From contig NZ_BCNB01000006.1 in the NCBI RefSeq assembly GCF_001485575.1, positions 2,418,001 through 2,482,000 on the forward strand: 64,000 nucleotides of DNA. The letters run 5' to 3'. Below, one piece after another: positions 34,279 through 43,726 of the stretch. The notes under the pieces are model-generated. The model was not told where the DNA came from, made no database searches, and saw only the letters and a list, made by a program, of their open reading frames with translations. Numbering within the stretch: position 1 is the first letter of the stretch; each line of letters starts with the position of its first letter. The position numbers were made by a program, and so were the translations under genes. The stretch is from Haloarcula sp. CBA1127 (GTDB taxonomy: Archaea; Halobacteriota; Halobacteria; Halobacteriales; Haloarculaceae).

Positions 34279-36069
34279 TCAGTAGTCTCGTTCTCTCCCT
34301 GAGATGTCCTCTCGTCCAACGGACTCCTCGTAGACGACGCCGCGCTCGGAATCCAATGTGACGGTCGACCCGTCGGAAACAGCATCAGGCAGGTCCGCGT
34401 TCGAGATCATCGGAATCGAAAGCTCGCGGGCGACGATAGCTGCGTAGCTCGTGACGCCCTCGTGACCGTCGATGATGCCACCGATACGGCTGGTGTCGCC
34501 GACGAACTCGCCGTCGAACCCTTCCGGAACCGCCAGTATCGCCCCATCGGGGACGTTCGAGAGGTCGCCTGGCGACTCCCGGGGCGGGGCCGTCGAAATC
34601 CGATGGACGGGGCCAGTCACCAGGCCGTCGACGATGGACCGACCGCTGGCGACCGTTTCGGCCGCGACGTGGACTTTCAGCATATTCGCCGTGTTCATCC
34701 CCTCCAGTTCAGTCATCATCCCGGAGAGAACGACGACCGTGTCACCGCTGTCCGCGGCTTCGGTGTCGAGGGCTGCCTGCACTGCCGTCTGGATGACGGC
34801 GTCGGCCCCTTCAGTGGTGTACTCGGTCGTTACGGGCGTGATGCCCCACGAAAGCGCGAGCTTCCGGCGGACGCGCTCGCTCGGCGTCGACGCGACGATT
34901 GGGATCGAGGGGCGGTACTTCGCCGATTTCAGGGCGGTGTAGCCGGACTCGGACGCGGCGACAATCGCCGACGCCCCGATGTCGCGGGCAAGGAACCGCC
35001 CGGAGCGCGCGAGCGCGTCTGTCCGGGTGTCACCGGCGTTTGGCACGCGCTGTTCGCGGGACTCAGCGTACTCCTCGCTGCCCTCGACATCGCGGATGAT
35101 CCGATCCATCGTCTCGACGACGCGAGTCGGGTGGTCACCGATCGCCGTCTCGCCCGAGAGCATCACTGCGTCAGTTCCGTCGAGCACGGCATTAGCCACG
35201 TCGGAGGCTTCCGCGCGTGTCGGCCGCCGGGAGTGGACCATCGAGTCAAGCATCTCGGTTGCCGTGATGACCGGGACGCCGGCCTCGTGACACCGACGGA
35301 TGATGCGCTTTTGAATGATCGGCACGTCTTCGAGCGGGCACTCCACGCCGAGGTCACCGCGGGCGACCATCACGCCGTAGGCCTCGTCGATGATCGAATC
35401 GAGATTCTCGACGGCCCCGGCCCGTTCGATCTTGGCGATGATCGGGATGTCGACGCCGCGCTCTTCGAGCGCTTGGCTGATCTCGTAGATGTCCTCGCCG
35501 TCGCGGACGAACGACGCGGCCACGAAATCGGGCTCCTTCTCGGCGGCCACGTCGAGTTCTTGCCTGTCGTTCTCCGTGATGGTCGGCAGGTCGAGTTCGA
35601 CGCCGGGAACGTTGACGCCCTTGCGGGCGGCCAGCTCGCCGCCGTTCTCGACGGTCGCAAACACTGTGTCGTCCTCGACGCGCTCCACGGTGGTCTCGAT
35701 GCGGCCGTCATCAAGCAGCACGCGGTCGCCCGGCTCGACTGCCGTAATCGACTGCGAGAGGCCGACCTCCTCGGGCGTCGCGTCGTCACCGACGACGTAC
35801 CGGATGGTGGACCCCTCTGTGAGCTGAATCGGCGCGTCGATCTCCGCAGTCCGGACTTCTGGCCCCGGCATATCGAGCATGGCCGCGACCGGCTCTTCGA
35901 CCGCCTCGTCTACCTCACGGATGCGGTCGATCATTTCACGGCGGTGTTCCGGCGAGCCGTGACTGGCGTTCAGTCTGGCGACGGACATACCGGCCTTTGC
36001 AAGCGACGCGATGTCGTCGACCGAGTCCGACGCGGGACCGAGCGTACAGACGATCTTTGCGCTACGCAT
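34279..36069 (-). CDS. pyk: Pyruvate kinase with C-terminal PEP-utilizer-like domain
   Basis: A 596-residue pyruvate kinase. The N-terminus is SAKIVCTLGPASDS, the active-site Lys segment IIAKIERAGAVENLD is present, and MVARGDLGVECPLEDVP and ATEMLDSMVHSRRPTRAE follow. The last ~110 residues are a phosphohistidine-type domain (GGIIDGHEGVTSYAAIVARE) in which the usual TSHA histidine is Tyr. The ATG at 36069 is chosen because of GGAGGT seven bases upstream; an in-frame ATG at 36111 would add 14 residues. It converts PEP to pyruvate at the end of the glycolytic and KDPG pathways. Confidence 0.94.
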   Translation of the reverse strand: MRSAKIVCTLGPASDSVDDIASLAKAGMSVARLNASHGSPEHRREMIDRIREVDEAVEEPVAAMLDMPGPEVRTAEIDAPIQLTEGSTIRYVVGDDATPEEVGLSQSITAVEPGDRVLLDDGRIETTVERVEDDTVFATVENGGELAARKGVNVPGVELDLPTITENDRQELDVAAEKEPDFVAASFVRDGEDIYEISQALEERGVDIPIIAKIERAGAVENLDSIIDEAYGVMVARGDLGVECPLEDVPIIQKRIIRRCHEAGVPVITATEMLDSMVHSRRPTRAEASDVANAVLDGTDAVMLSGETAIGDHPTRVVETMDRIIRDVEGSEEYAESREQRVPNAGDTRTDALARSGRFLARDIGASAIVAASESGYTALKSAKYRPSIPIVASTPSERVRRKLALSWGITPVTTEYTTEGADAVIQTAVQAALDTEAADSGDTVVVLSGMMTELEGMNTANMLKVHVAAETVASGRSIVDGLVTGPVHRISTAPPRESPGDLSNVPDGAILAVPEGFDGEFVGDTSRIGGIIDGHEGVTSYAAIVARELSIPMISNADLPDAVSDGSTVTLDSERGVVYEESVGREDISGRERDY

Positions 36070-36169
36070 TGTGACCTCCGTCTCCGGGGAGCCACAGTTT
36101 ACAGCGTTCATAGTTAATCATACCCTGCCGTTCCCCGCGAAGGGATAAGAAGCTTGCTGGACGGCGTAG

Positions 36170-37129
36170 CTACCGCGAAATCGCTTCCGTGTCGCCGCTG
36201 AGAATCGAACGGATCTCGTCGGGTGACACGACAGCAATATCGCCCGGGATCGTCCGTTTGAGTGCAGCCGTCGCAGCACCCCAGGCGAGCCCGTCCGCGA
36301 CGCTGCCACCGGAGAGATACTGCGAGAGGAAGCCGCCGACGAAGGAGTCTCCGGTCCCGACCGGATGCGCGTCGGTCGACTCGAACGTCGGTTGCTCCGT
36401 TACAGTCCCGTCGGCGAGCGCGAGCGCTCCGTCGCTGCCGCGGGTGATCACTGTCGCTTCGAACCCGTACTCGGCGGCGAGGTCCCGAGCAATCGTTTCC
36501 GCGTCGCCGGTCCTGTCCAACACGACGTTTGCGTCGCGTTCGGCGACGACGAGTACGTCGACAGACGGGAATAGCTCGGTCAGGACCGAGCGGGCTTTCG
36601 CCGGCGTCCAGAGCTTCGAGCGGTAGTTCAGGTCGAAGCTCGTGGTCGTGCCCGCGTCCTGTGCGAGCGAGAGGAGGTCAGCAGTGGTTGATTCGAGCGT
36701 CTCCGAGAGCGCCGGTGTGATACCGGAAGTGTGGAATCCCGCAGCGTCCGCGATGGTCTCCGTCGGAAGCTCCGTCGGTGTGGCGGTCGTGACACTGGCG
36801 CTCTGTCGATCGTAAATAACGTCGTTGCCCCGCGGTGGACTACCCTGCTCCAGATAGTAGGTTCCCTGTCGGGCGCTGTCCGAGTCGTCCCAGGCGACAT
36901 CGACCGATACGCCATGGTGTTTGAGTTCTCCCGTAACTCGGCGACCGACCGGTGAGTCGGGGAGCTTTGAGGCCCACAATGCATCGAGTCCAAGCCGTTG
37001 CGCAGCGACCGCGACGTTTGATTCCGCACCAGCAGCCCTGACGGTGTACTGGTCTGCGGTCTCCAGTCGCTCGTCGTCAGGCGGCGACAACCGCAACATT
37101 GTCTCACCGAACGTAACTAACTCCGTCAT
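36170..37129 (-). CDS. kdgK: PfkB-family sugar kinase, probable 2-keto-3-deoxygluconate kinase
   Basis: A 319-residue ribokinase/PfkB kinase: it begins VTFGETMLRLSPPD, has AAGAESNVAVAAQRLG (PfkB signature 1 region), FDLNYRSKLW, and the second signature DAHPVGTGDSFVGGF with the catalytic Asp and anion hole. The phrase GETMLRLSP and FDLNYR are typical of KDG kinases. It would phosphorylate KDG in the semi-phosphorylative Entner-Doudoroff pathway fed by the dehydratase at 5739. A TATA-like GGTATAAAT at 37152-37160 is about 27 bases upstream of the ATG, so the transcript is probably leaderless. Confidence 0.85.
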   Translation of the reverse strand: MTELVTFGETMLRLSPPDDERLETADQYTVRAAGAESNVAVAAQRLGLDALWASKLPDSPVGRRVTGELKHHGVSVDVAWDDSDSARQGTYYLEQGSPPRGNDVIYDRQSASVTTATPTELPTETIADAAGFHTSGITPALSETLESTTADLLSLAQDAGTTTSFDLNYRSKLWTPAKARSVLTELFPSVDVLVVAERDANVVLDRTGDAETIARDLAAEYGFEATVITRGSDGALALADGTVTEQPTFESTDAHPVGTGDSFVGGFLSQYLSGGSVADGLAWGAATAALKRTIPGDIAVVSPDEIRSILSGDTEAISR

Positions 37130-37151
37130 ATCCGACGTTGCTCACTGGCTT

Positions 37152-37160
37152 GGTATAAAT
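37152..37160 (-). promoter_or_regulatory. TATA box of the KDG kinase gene
   Basis: ATTTATACC on the minus strand, centred 27 bases before the ATG at 37129, the spacing expected for a leaderless haloarchaeal transcript. Confidence 0.55.
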
Positions 37161-37303
37161 CCCGGAGAACCAGTCGTCTAATGGCCCCGTTAATCACACC
37201 CTACTGGAGCGAAGGGCGTTAGCTCGTATTTTTCGTCATAGAGTATGGACAGTATAAGTTTTCTCCAAAAGTTTATGTGCTATAGTAATTTAGACACGCC
37301 AGT

Positions 37304-38674
37304 ATGGATTCAGGGAGAGATGGAGGTGGACCGTCGGTCTTTAGGCGGAACCTACTCCGTTCGATTGGTGCGGCCGGACTGGCCGGACTTGCGGGCTGTG
37401 GTGGCAGCGAGGGTGTGACAGATGGGGACGGGACGCCGACCCCAACTCCAGTTGGAAACTTTCCGGTGTCCGGGGATTCGGTGACGTTCGGTTTCAACGT
37501 CGCTTCCTCGGGGGCGTACTCAACGGCCGGCAAGCAGGAGCTACGAGGTTTCAAACTCGCAGTCAAGCACATCAACAACGGTGGTGGATGGGTAACGAGC
37601 GAGAAGTACAACTCGCCCTTGGACGGTGACGGGCTTCTGAATACGGATGTCGAGTTCGTTGTCGAAGACACGGGTGGTAATTCAGATACCGCCCGGAGTA
37701 ACGCACAGCGCCTTGTCGATAGTGAGGAGGCCATTATGCTTGCTGGTGGCACGTCCAGCAGTTCCGGCCTGGCCAACCAGGAGGTTGCCGCACAGAATCA
37801 GGTCGTGTATATGGCGACGATGGCTAACGCGAACTCGCTGACGGGTGCCGACTGCAACCGATACTCCTTCCGCGAGATGTTCAACAACCGCATGGCGGCC
37901 GAAGCGCTGGCCCCGGCCCTCAGTGACGAGTTCGGAGACGACGTCAATTACGTCAAAATCTCCCAGGACAACGAGTGGGGACGGACGCTCCGGGATGATA
38001 TGGATACAGTCCTCGGAAATCTCGGCTGGGCTCCTGTTTGGGACACGACTGCACAGGTCGGGACGACCGACTACTCTCAGTACGCAAAAGACCTCGAGTC
38101 GGTTGATTTCGACGTGGTCGTGCTCGGTCTCGGGGGCCTCGACGCAGTAAACGCACTCAGAGCGTTCCGGGAGGAGTTCCCGGAGTCAAATATCGTCCTT
38201 CCGGTAGCCTCGAGAGATATTGCTCAGACCGCAGGCGATGCGATAGAGGGTGTTATCGGAACGGTCGCCTGGAGTCCGGAGATCAACTCGCCGCTGTCGA
38301 ATACTTTCCGAGAGACGTTCCGTGAAGAGTACGGTAATTCGACGGGGGCCTCGAAATCGGCGTCCCCATCAGGAGCAGCCCACATCGCATACACGCAAAC
38401 GTTACAATACGCCAGCGCAGTCGAGCGGGCGGGAACGTTCAATCCGATCGATGTCATCGGGGCGCTCGAAGGGCACGAGTACGACGCCGGTCTTGGACCG
38501 CAGACGCTCCGAGCGTGTGATCACCAGGCGATGCGTCAAGTGCCGGTTGTGAGAGGAAAGCCAGAGGTACGGCAGTCCTATGGCAGCTACTACGGCCTAG
38601 TTGGGGAGCCAGCGGATGTACAGTACGCCTGCGATAGCGGTCCAGCGGCTAACTGCTCGCTTGGAGGGAGCTAA
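37304..38674 (+). CDS. LivK-like binding lipoprotein partnered with a transducer (BasB-like)
   Basis: A 456-residue type I solute-binding protein. The N-terminus has FRRNLLRSIGAAGLAGLAGC: a twin-arginine signal ending in a lipobox Cys. The binding domain has FGFNVASSGAYSTAGKQ and AGGTSSSSGLANQEVAAQN. There is no transporter gene near; instead a membrane transducer gene starts 2 bases after its stop. That pairing is the arrangement of Halobacterium BasB/BasT and CosB/CosT, where the lipoprotein hands ligand information to the transducer. The ligand is unknown (branched-chain amino acid is only a guess). A TATA-like TTTATG at 37272-37277 lies about 29 bases upstream. Confidence 0.85.
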   Translation: MDSGRDGGGPSVFRRNLLRSIGAAGLAGLAGCGGSEGVTDGDGTPTPTPVGNFPVSGDSVTFGFNVASSGAYSTAGKQELRGFKLAVKHINNGGGWVTSEKYNSPLDGDGLLNTDVEFVVEDTGGNSDTARSNAQRLVDSEEAIMLAGGTSSSSGLANQEVAAQNQVVYMATMANANSLTGADCNRYSFREMFNNRMAAEALAPALSDEFGDDVNYVKISQDNEWGRTLRDDMDTVLGNLGWAPVWDTTAQVGTTDYSQYAKDLESVDFDVVVLGLGGLDAVNALRAFREEFPESNIVLPVASRDIAQTAGDAIEGVIGTVAWSPEINSPLSNTFRETFREEYGNSTGASKSASPSGAAHIAYTQTLQYASAVERAGTFNPIDVIGALEGHEYDAGLGPQTLRACDHQAMRQVPVVRGKPEVRQSYGSYYGLVGEPADVQYACDSGPAANCSLGGS

Positions 38675-38676
38675 GT

Positions 38677-40599
38677 ATGAGTTCAGGAGATACACAGATA
38701 CCAGACAGTTCAGAGAACGATTCGAACGCCTCAGGTGGGATTCTGGCGACAGTCGTCCCGGATTTTATCCGGCGAAACTTCGCACTCAAATTCGGTATTG
38801 TCCTCTTCGTTATGGCGCTATCGGTTGGGCTCATCGGCCTTGCTGCGACAGAGCAAGTCAAGAACTACACGGAACAACAGGTTCTGAGCGACTACGAAAA
38901 CGCCGCCGCACAGGAGGCTGATATCCTGTCACAGTGGGTTGACCGAAACCGGCTATCGACCCAGTTCGTCTCTTCCGACGACATCTGGGCCAGTAGTAAT
39001 ACCGACGATATCAATATCGAACTTAACAATCGGAAAGCCGCCTTGTCCGCAGATGCTGCCGACATCCATCTGGTCGAACAGAATGCCGGCCAATCCCAGG
39101 TTGTCGCCAGCACATCTAACTCACAGGTGCTGACTAACTCACCGCTCGAATCGACGAGCAGGGCCTGGCTTACCGGTGCGAACTTCGAAACGGCAAGCGA
39201 TGTCGTTGTCTCCGACGTGTACCAGACGAACTCCGGCTCGGTCGTCGGCTTCGCCAGTCCAGTCGATGCCTCCCAGAACCGGTATATCCTCATCGAGTAC
39301 TCGCTTGACGAAATCGCGAACTCGCTTCAGGGGAACAACAGGGCCGAAGGCGGATTCACGCAGGTCGTCAACGGATCGGCGATCGTCATGGTCGACGAAC
39401 CTAGAGACGGGAGCCGCGGCCTCGGCGAAAACATGCTGCAGTCGTACAGCGAAAACAACCAAGCCACCGAACCAATCGGTAAGGCGAACAATCTTCGGTC
39501 CTCGGAACCGCAATCCGGCGTCACCGCTAACATGCCGGCGACTGACGTACTCAACGAGCGCTACACTGTCGGCTATGCACCGATTCAGGGCACTGACTGG
39601 GTCGTTCTCGTACACGCACCCAACTCCGCGGTCTTTGGCTTCGTCCAGAACGTCCAGCAGTACGGACTTATCGGCACGGCACTGATGGTGTTGCTCATCG
39701 CGGGTGTCGGTGCGATACTCGGGTACAACACGGCAACGTCAATCGACCGCCTGACCCGAAAAACGGACCAGATGCGACAGGGGAACCTCGACGTCGAGAT
39801 CGCCACCAGTCGTATCGACAATATCGGCCGCCTGTACAGCGGGTTCGCTGATATGCGCGACGCGCTCAAACAACAGATCAACGAGGCCGAGCGTGCACAG
39901 AAAGAGGCGGAGGTTTCCCGGGCCGAAGCCCTTGAAGTCAACAAATACCTCCAGAAGAAGGCCGAAGAATTCTCCGACGTGATGGAGGAGACAGCCGCTG
40001 GAAACCTCACCGAGCGGATGGCAACCGACGGCGAGAACGAGTCGATGGACCGTATCGCCAGCGAGTTCAACGGCATGGTTGACGAACTCGAAAAGACGAT
40101 TGGTCAGCTCAACAGCTTCGCCGACGAAGTCGCGGAATCCGGAGATGTCGTTCTGTCGAGTGCGGAGTCCGTTCGTGACGCGTCCGAGCAGGTCGCCGAA
40201 TCGACGCAGAAGATCTCCGACGATGCCTACGACCAGAAGGACCGCCTCGCGACCATCTCGGAGGACCTCGACACCCTCGTTGACACGCTCGAAGAACTGG
40301 AAGCGGACAATCCGGACATCGATCTGGGCGACTCGCTTGAACGGTTCCGGACCGTGGCGACGACGCTACAGTCGGCCGCCGAAACGAGCGACCAGATGAT
40401 GGCCGAAACCCAGACCGTCGCTGGGGCGGCCGAAGAGCAGGCCGCAGAGCTCAACGAAGTGTCTTCGCGAGCCGAACAGCTCAAACGCTACGCGAAGCCA
40501 CTCGGTGACATCCTGAACCGCTTCGAGACCGAAGCCGAACACGAGTTCGTCTTCTCGGGCGGTCCGTCACAGAGCCTTGGCGAAGAGGAAGAAGAGTAA
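38677..40599 (+). CDS. Membrane transducer-like protein lacking the canonical MCP signalling tip
   Basis: A 640-residue protein. Layout: TM1 at about 37-58 (LKFGIVLFVMALSVGLIGLA), an extracellular sensor at about 60-325 of double-Cache type by size and pattern, TM2 at about 328-350, a HAMP at about 351-402, a second HAMP-like repeat at about 430-480, then a coiled coil to the C-terminus. Where MCPs have the tip ([18 protein letters not shown]), this protein has a short loop EADNPDIDLGD at 543-552 joining two helices, so the tip is absent. The C-terminal ending (RAEQLKRYAKPLGDILNRFE) resembles the end of halobacterial transducers. It is coupled to the lipoprotein gene. It may form heterocomplexes with full transducers or signal by another route. 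Confidence 0.82.
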   Translation: MSSGDTQIPDSSENDSNASGGILATVVPDFIRRNFALKFGIVLFVMALSVGLIGLAATEQVKNYTEQQVLSDYENAAAQEADILSQWVDRNRLSTQFVSSDDIWASSNTDDINIELNNRKAALSADAADIHLVEQNAGQSQVVASTSNSQVLTNSPLESTSRAWLTGANFETASDVVVSDVYQTNSGSVVGFASPVDASQNRYILIEYSLDEIANSLQGNNRAEGGFTQVVNGSAIVMVDEPRDGSRGLGENMLQSYSENNQATEPIGKANNLRSSEPQSGVTANMPATDVLNERYTVGYAPIQGTDWVVLVHAPNSAVFGFVQNVQQYGLIGTALMVLLIAGVGAILGYNTATSIDRLTRKTDQMRQGNLDVEIATSRIDNIGRLYSGFADMRDALKQQINEAERAQKEAEVSRAEALEVNKYLQKKAEEFSDVMEETAAGNLTERMATDGENESMDRIASEFNGMVDELEKTIGQLNSFADEVAESGDVVLSSAESVRDASEQVAESTQKISDDAYDQKDRLATISEDLDTLVDTLEELEADNPDIDLGDSLERFRTVATTLQSAAETSDQMMAETQTVAGAAEEQAAELNEVSSRAEQLKRYAKPLGDILNRFETEAEHEFVFSGGPSQSLGEEEEE

Positions 40600-40646
40600 T
40601 CCGGTTCACCGAAACCGATTTTCGCGCTGGCGACGTACTCCTTGGA

Positions 40647-41075
40647 ATGAGCGACGACGCAGGAGACATCTCTCAAGCGGAACTCGCCGAGTACTGTCGA
40701 ACCCAGGCTGCGATTCTTGCTGGTCATCTGGACCAGCGCAGTGCGGAGCTCTCCGAGTTACTGGCGGAGATCGAACAGGACACTGCCGACGCTCGCGCGT
40801 CATTAACTAATGGTCCCGAACGACCGGACGCCAGTGCGGAGGCGACTGTCGCGGACATTGAGGCCAAGCAGGAGCAGGCGCAGGCGAAACAGGCAGAACT
40901 AGATGAATACCGAACGCTCGCTGAGGGATATACGGATCTTGCAGAACAACTCACCGAGGGCTCCGGCGATCTTGAGACTGTTCTTGAATTCGAAATTGAC
41001 ACTGATGCACCGACGTATTTCGACACCGAGACGACGATTCTGGGAGCGGCGACCGGAGAAAATGGAGACGACTGA
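40647..41075 (+). CDS. Small coiled-coil protein downstream of the transducer
   Basis: A 142-residue acidic protein, nearly all helical and coiled-coil in composition (ELLAEIEQDTADARASL; EAKQEQAQAKQAELDEYRT), without signal peptide or membrane segment. It lies 47 bases after the transducer gene in the same direction, so it is probably cotranscribed and could be an accessory of that receptor complex. The family is not recognised. Confidence 0.6.
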   Translation: MSDDAGDISQAELAEYCRTQAAILAGHLDQRSAELSELLAEIEQDTADARASLTNGPERPDASAEATVADIEAKQEQAQAKQAELDEYRTLAEGYTDLAEQLTEGSGDLETVLEFEIDTDAPTYFDTETTILGAATGENGDD

Positions 41076-41443
41076 TTTTACATTGAAACCCGGGACAATG
41101 AACAGGCGGCTATACAGCGGTTTCTGCTGACAGCCATCGTTTTCACGGTGGTCCAACGCTGAATGCGAGTAGTTCGCGGACAGGGGCTGCTTCTACGGGG
41201 TAGAAGCCCGGCTCAGCCGTTTCCAGAGTCAGTTGACGTGCCAACGGAGATAGCACATCGTTCGCCGAGGGACTGATTTCTGATTCGAATAGGTAGTTGC
41301 TAACTCGAATTCAATATAGCCATATACAGTTTATTTGTTCGGAATGGATCGCTGAGGCTGTAGCATGGTGATTACTATGAGTAATTGAAGAATAGACTAC
41401 CCGCGGAAATATCAGCCAGTCAGAATCCCCTGCAGGCCCGAAC
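41076..41443. other. Intergenic region with a perfect hairpin
   Basis: No gene seen. A perfect 8-bp stem GCTTCTAC/GTAGAAGC occurs at 41189-41196 and 41200-41207 with loop GGG. It may be a transcription terminator for the transducer unit or a remnant of a transposon end, given the decayed TnpB about 1 kb away. Confidence 0.4.
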
Positions 41444-41575
41444 TTATGAATTAAACGTACGCTCGACGAGGTATTTGACCAGATAGAACCCGCCAATAAG
41501 CGTGACAACCATGGCTACCAGTACAATCGCAATCATGAACAAAAGGACGAGTGCGTCGTTAGCCACCGGACTCAC
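41444..41575 (-). CDS. Very small single-pass membrane protein (43 aa)
   Basis: Starting at a GTG (41575-41573) preceded by GGAGA, the 43-residue product begins VSPVANDALV and contains one long hydrophobic helix (LLFMIAIVLVAMVVTLIGGF) ending in YLVKYLVERTFNS. The frame is open further upstream, but those residues look non-coding. It stands alone. Similar tiny membrane proteins are common in haloarchaea, but I cannot name the family. Confidence 0.5.
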   Translation of the reverse strand: MSPVANDALVLLFMIAIVLVAMVVTLIGGFYLVKYLVERTFNS

Positions 41576-42121
41576 TCTCCTGAGAGAACGCGTGTCGTCG
41601 GGAACGCATATCGATAGCTTCAGCCTCGACACGCTAATGTAGGAGGGTTTCGGTTCAACACTCCACAGTACTCGTCTATACTGGAGTCTATCTATTAGAG
41701 GTGTTTGGTGATACGTGCGCGGAGGTGCCACGCCGAGACAGGGTAGCTAGGAGCCAATACAAGGCTATTCTCGGTGCACTACCACTCTCCAGATGATACA
41801 CAAAGACAGCGAAGCGCTACGCAGGTTCTTCGATACGAACAGGTCTCGTGACGAGCCGAATACGTCGGTCACGGGTCACCGAACCCGCCGGACTTCCGTA
41901 GCAACAATAGTTATTCGCGAGTACGCAAAGGAACATTCGCAGCACATCACACATCGTCGAATGAGACGGGCAGGCCGAGTCTGAGGTGCTAGACGGGGCC
42001 AGCTGAAAGACTGATACAACTACACTAGATGTCTCCATCTCGAAACCGCTGGCGGCCCGAATTGCCCTGACGACCAGAAGGAGGGCTGGCTGTGGCATGA
42101 CGAGGCTGGGTGCACCTTCCG
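41576..42121. other. Gene-poor stretch before the TnpB remnant
   Basis: No credible gene. The sequence has low coding character in all frames. The far right may hold residues of the TnpB N-terminal half that are too decayed to recognise. Confidence 0.35.
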
Positions 42122-42843
42122 AGCCTCGTAACCCTGACTGTTTCTGACGAGCCCTGGGACACGCCACTGGCCGACGAAACGACCTCTCTGGATATTGGTG
42201 TGCACACTCTCGTCGCCTGCATTACCACGACCGGCGAGCAGACCTGTACGAAGGTTGTGAGTTGGTCCAGCGGTTCCGTAAGACGATAGAAAAGCGCCCA
42301 GTGACAGTCCAAGTTGTCCGAGAAACGGAATCGCTCGGAACCACGGAAGGCGGAGTTTTCCGGACGGCTACAGGGAGGCCAATACAGTAGCGAGCGTTTC
42401 CGGCAACTGTCCCGGAAGCGGACCCGACGCCGCCGTCACGCTCGAGAAGCGCTATGTCGCGCCCTGCTGGAACGACTAGACGAGGACGGCTGGAACAGTG
42501 TATCTCGGTCAGAAGCGTGGGCCTGTCAGGAGTGCCTGCAGCGGGCGACACAGGCCGACCGACGGGAAATCAAGACCACGCTCACGGTCGGTGGATATCA
42601 AAGGCCACGCCGACCGTACGGTGTCAGAAGCAGCTCTGGAGTGGCACGCAAAACAGCAGTCGAGCCGACGATACGGCTCGTGGGGTTGAGCAGGACTACC
42701 ACGCTTGGTTGGAGGCCAACCCCTTATTGTCTCGAAGGACGGCGCACAGACCTGAATACGGTCCAGCGCGACCGGTGTATCGTATCCGGGAACACTATAC
42801 CGGCCAAGACTCCAGGAGGAAAACCGCCGCCGTTCTCCGCTGA
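42122..42843 (+). pseudogene. Decayed IS200/IS605-family TnpB remnant
   Basis: Fragments of a haloarchaeal TnpB are spread over three frames. The RuvC-I region reads SLDIGVHTLVACITTTGEQ (42185 onwards), then a single lost base (GEQ-YLYEG would be expected) shifts to LYEGCELVQRFRKTIE. A second shift leads to GRLQGGQYSSERFRQLSRKR, a third to a VYLG segment, and then SEAW and GHADRTVSEAALE match the usual SEAW-zinc finger-GHAD region, with the middle catalytic segment missing. Several frameshifts and a deletion make it non-functional. No TnpA or intact ends were recognised. It shows past IS activity in this sparse region. Confidence 0.75.
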
Positions 42844-43312
42844 GAGGATGCCAGCCACAGTGACACATACCACATCCGAGGGACTGCGGATGCTACGTGG
42901 CGTGGGAAGGTCAAGGAGCCAACCGTGTAGGGAAATCAGTGAGACCGAGCAGGTAGACAGACTGCCAGCTCTATAGGTTCGACTTCGGCGAGTAGTGGAT
43001 CAGGCCTGTATAGTCTCGGCCTCGACCCCGTGGCCGTTCACTGCACCAAACCGAATATTGATACCCTGTCGACAGGCGGTAGTCTGCTTTCGTCCACCTG
43101 AATCTTGCTGGGCAGGTGAGCTAACCAGAGAGAGTACGGCAATCTGCGACCATTTTAATATTTGTGAACGTGTGCTTACTCTGCGATGGAGTGTAGAATT
43201 TTTTGCAGTAACGCGGCAAATACCGGTGGAATAGGGTACTATACACCCAAATAAAGGCTTTTATCTCTGAGTATGGGACTACATTGAAGTTCCCGGCGTC
43301 CGAGGGTGAAAT
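42844..43312. other. Intergenic region before the DUF5805-like/recombinase pair
   Basis: No gene seen. A TATA-like CTTTTATC at 43257-43264, about 50 bases before the GTG at 43313, is a plausible promoter for the two-gene unit. Confidence 0.35.
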
Positions 43313-43726
43313 GTGTCCAGTGACAGTGAGCGAACGACGGTTCGGACGTACATTCCGGCCTACCAGAAAGAACAGTGGCAGGCCCACGCCGAGGAACTGG
43401 ATATGAGTCAAAGCGAGTTCGTCCGGACGATGGTACAGGCAGGCCGAAGTGGATTCGAGTCAACAGCCTCCGAGACAACTGAATCAGACGCCGCTGAGAG
43501 CAATAGTGAGGAACCCGGTTCTCCGGACGCTACCCCTGGGGGTGACGGGCTGAAAGACCGGGTCCAGGAGATCCTTGCTGACGGGGACTACTACGAGTGG
43601 GACGACCTGCTCGCAGAGCTGACCGACGATATCGAGGAGCGACTCGAAGACACGCTGCAAGAACTGCAGTCCAACAACGAAGTGCAGTACAGCGGGCGAC
43701 ACGGGGGGTACGTTCGAGACGAATGA
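43313..43726 (+). CDS. DUF5805-like haloarchaeal protein with ribbon-helix-helix-like N-terminus
   Basis: A 137-residue protein starting at a GTG. The first ~45 residues (TVRTYIPAYQKEQWQAHAEELDMSQ, cut here to its start RTYIPAYQKEQWQ) resemble a small ribbon-helix-helix DNA-binding unit (MSQSEFVRTMVQAG). A Ser/Glu-rich linker follows, then a helical domain with DYYEWDDLLAELTDD and a short wing NNEVQYSGRHGGY, like a winged helix. Its stop overlaps the start of the recombinase gene (ATGA), and this pair is, as far as I recall, conserved in haloarchaea. It may act as accessory DNA-binding factor for the recombinase. The family name is from memory. Confidence 0.65.
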   Translation: MSSDSERTTVRTYIPAYQKEQWQAHAEELDMSQSEFVRTMVQAGRSGFESTASETTESDAAESNSEEPGSPDATPGGDGLKDRVQEILADGDYYEWDDLLAELTDDIEERLEDTLQELQSNNEVQYSGRHGGYVRDE

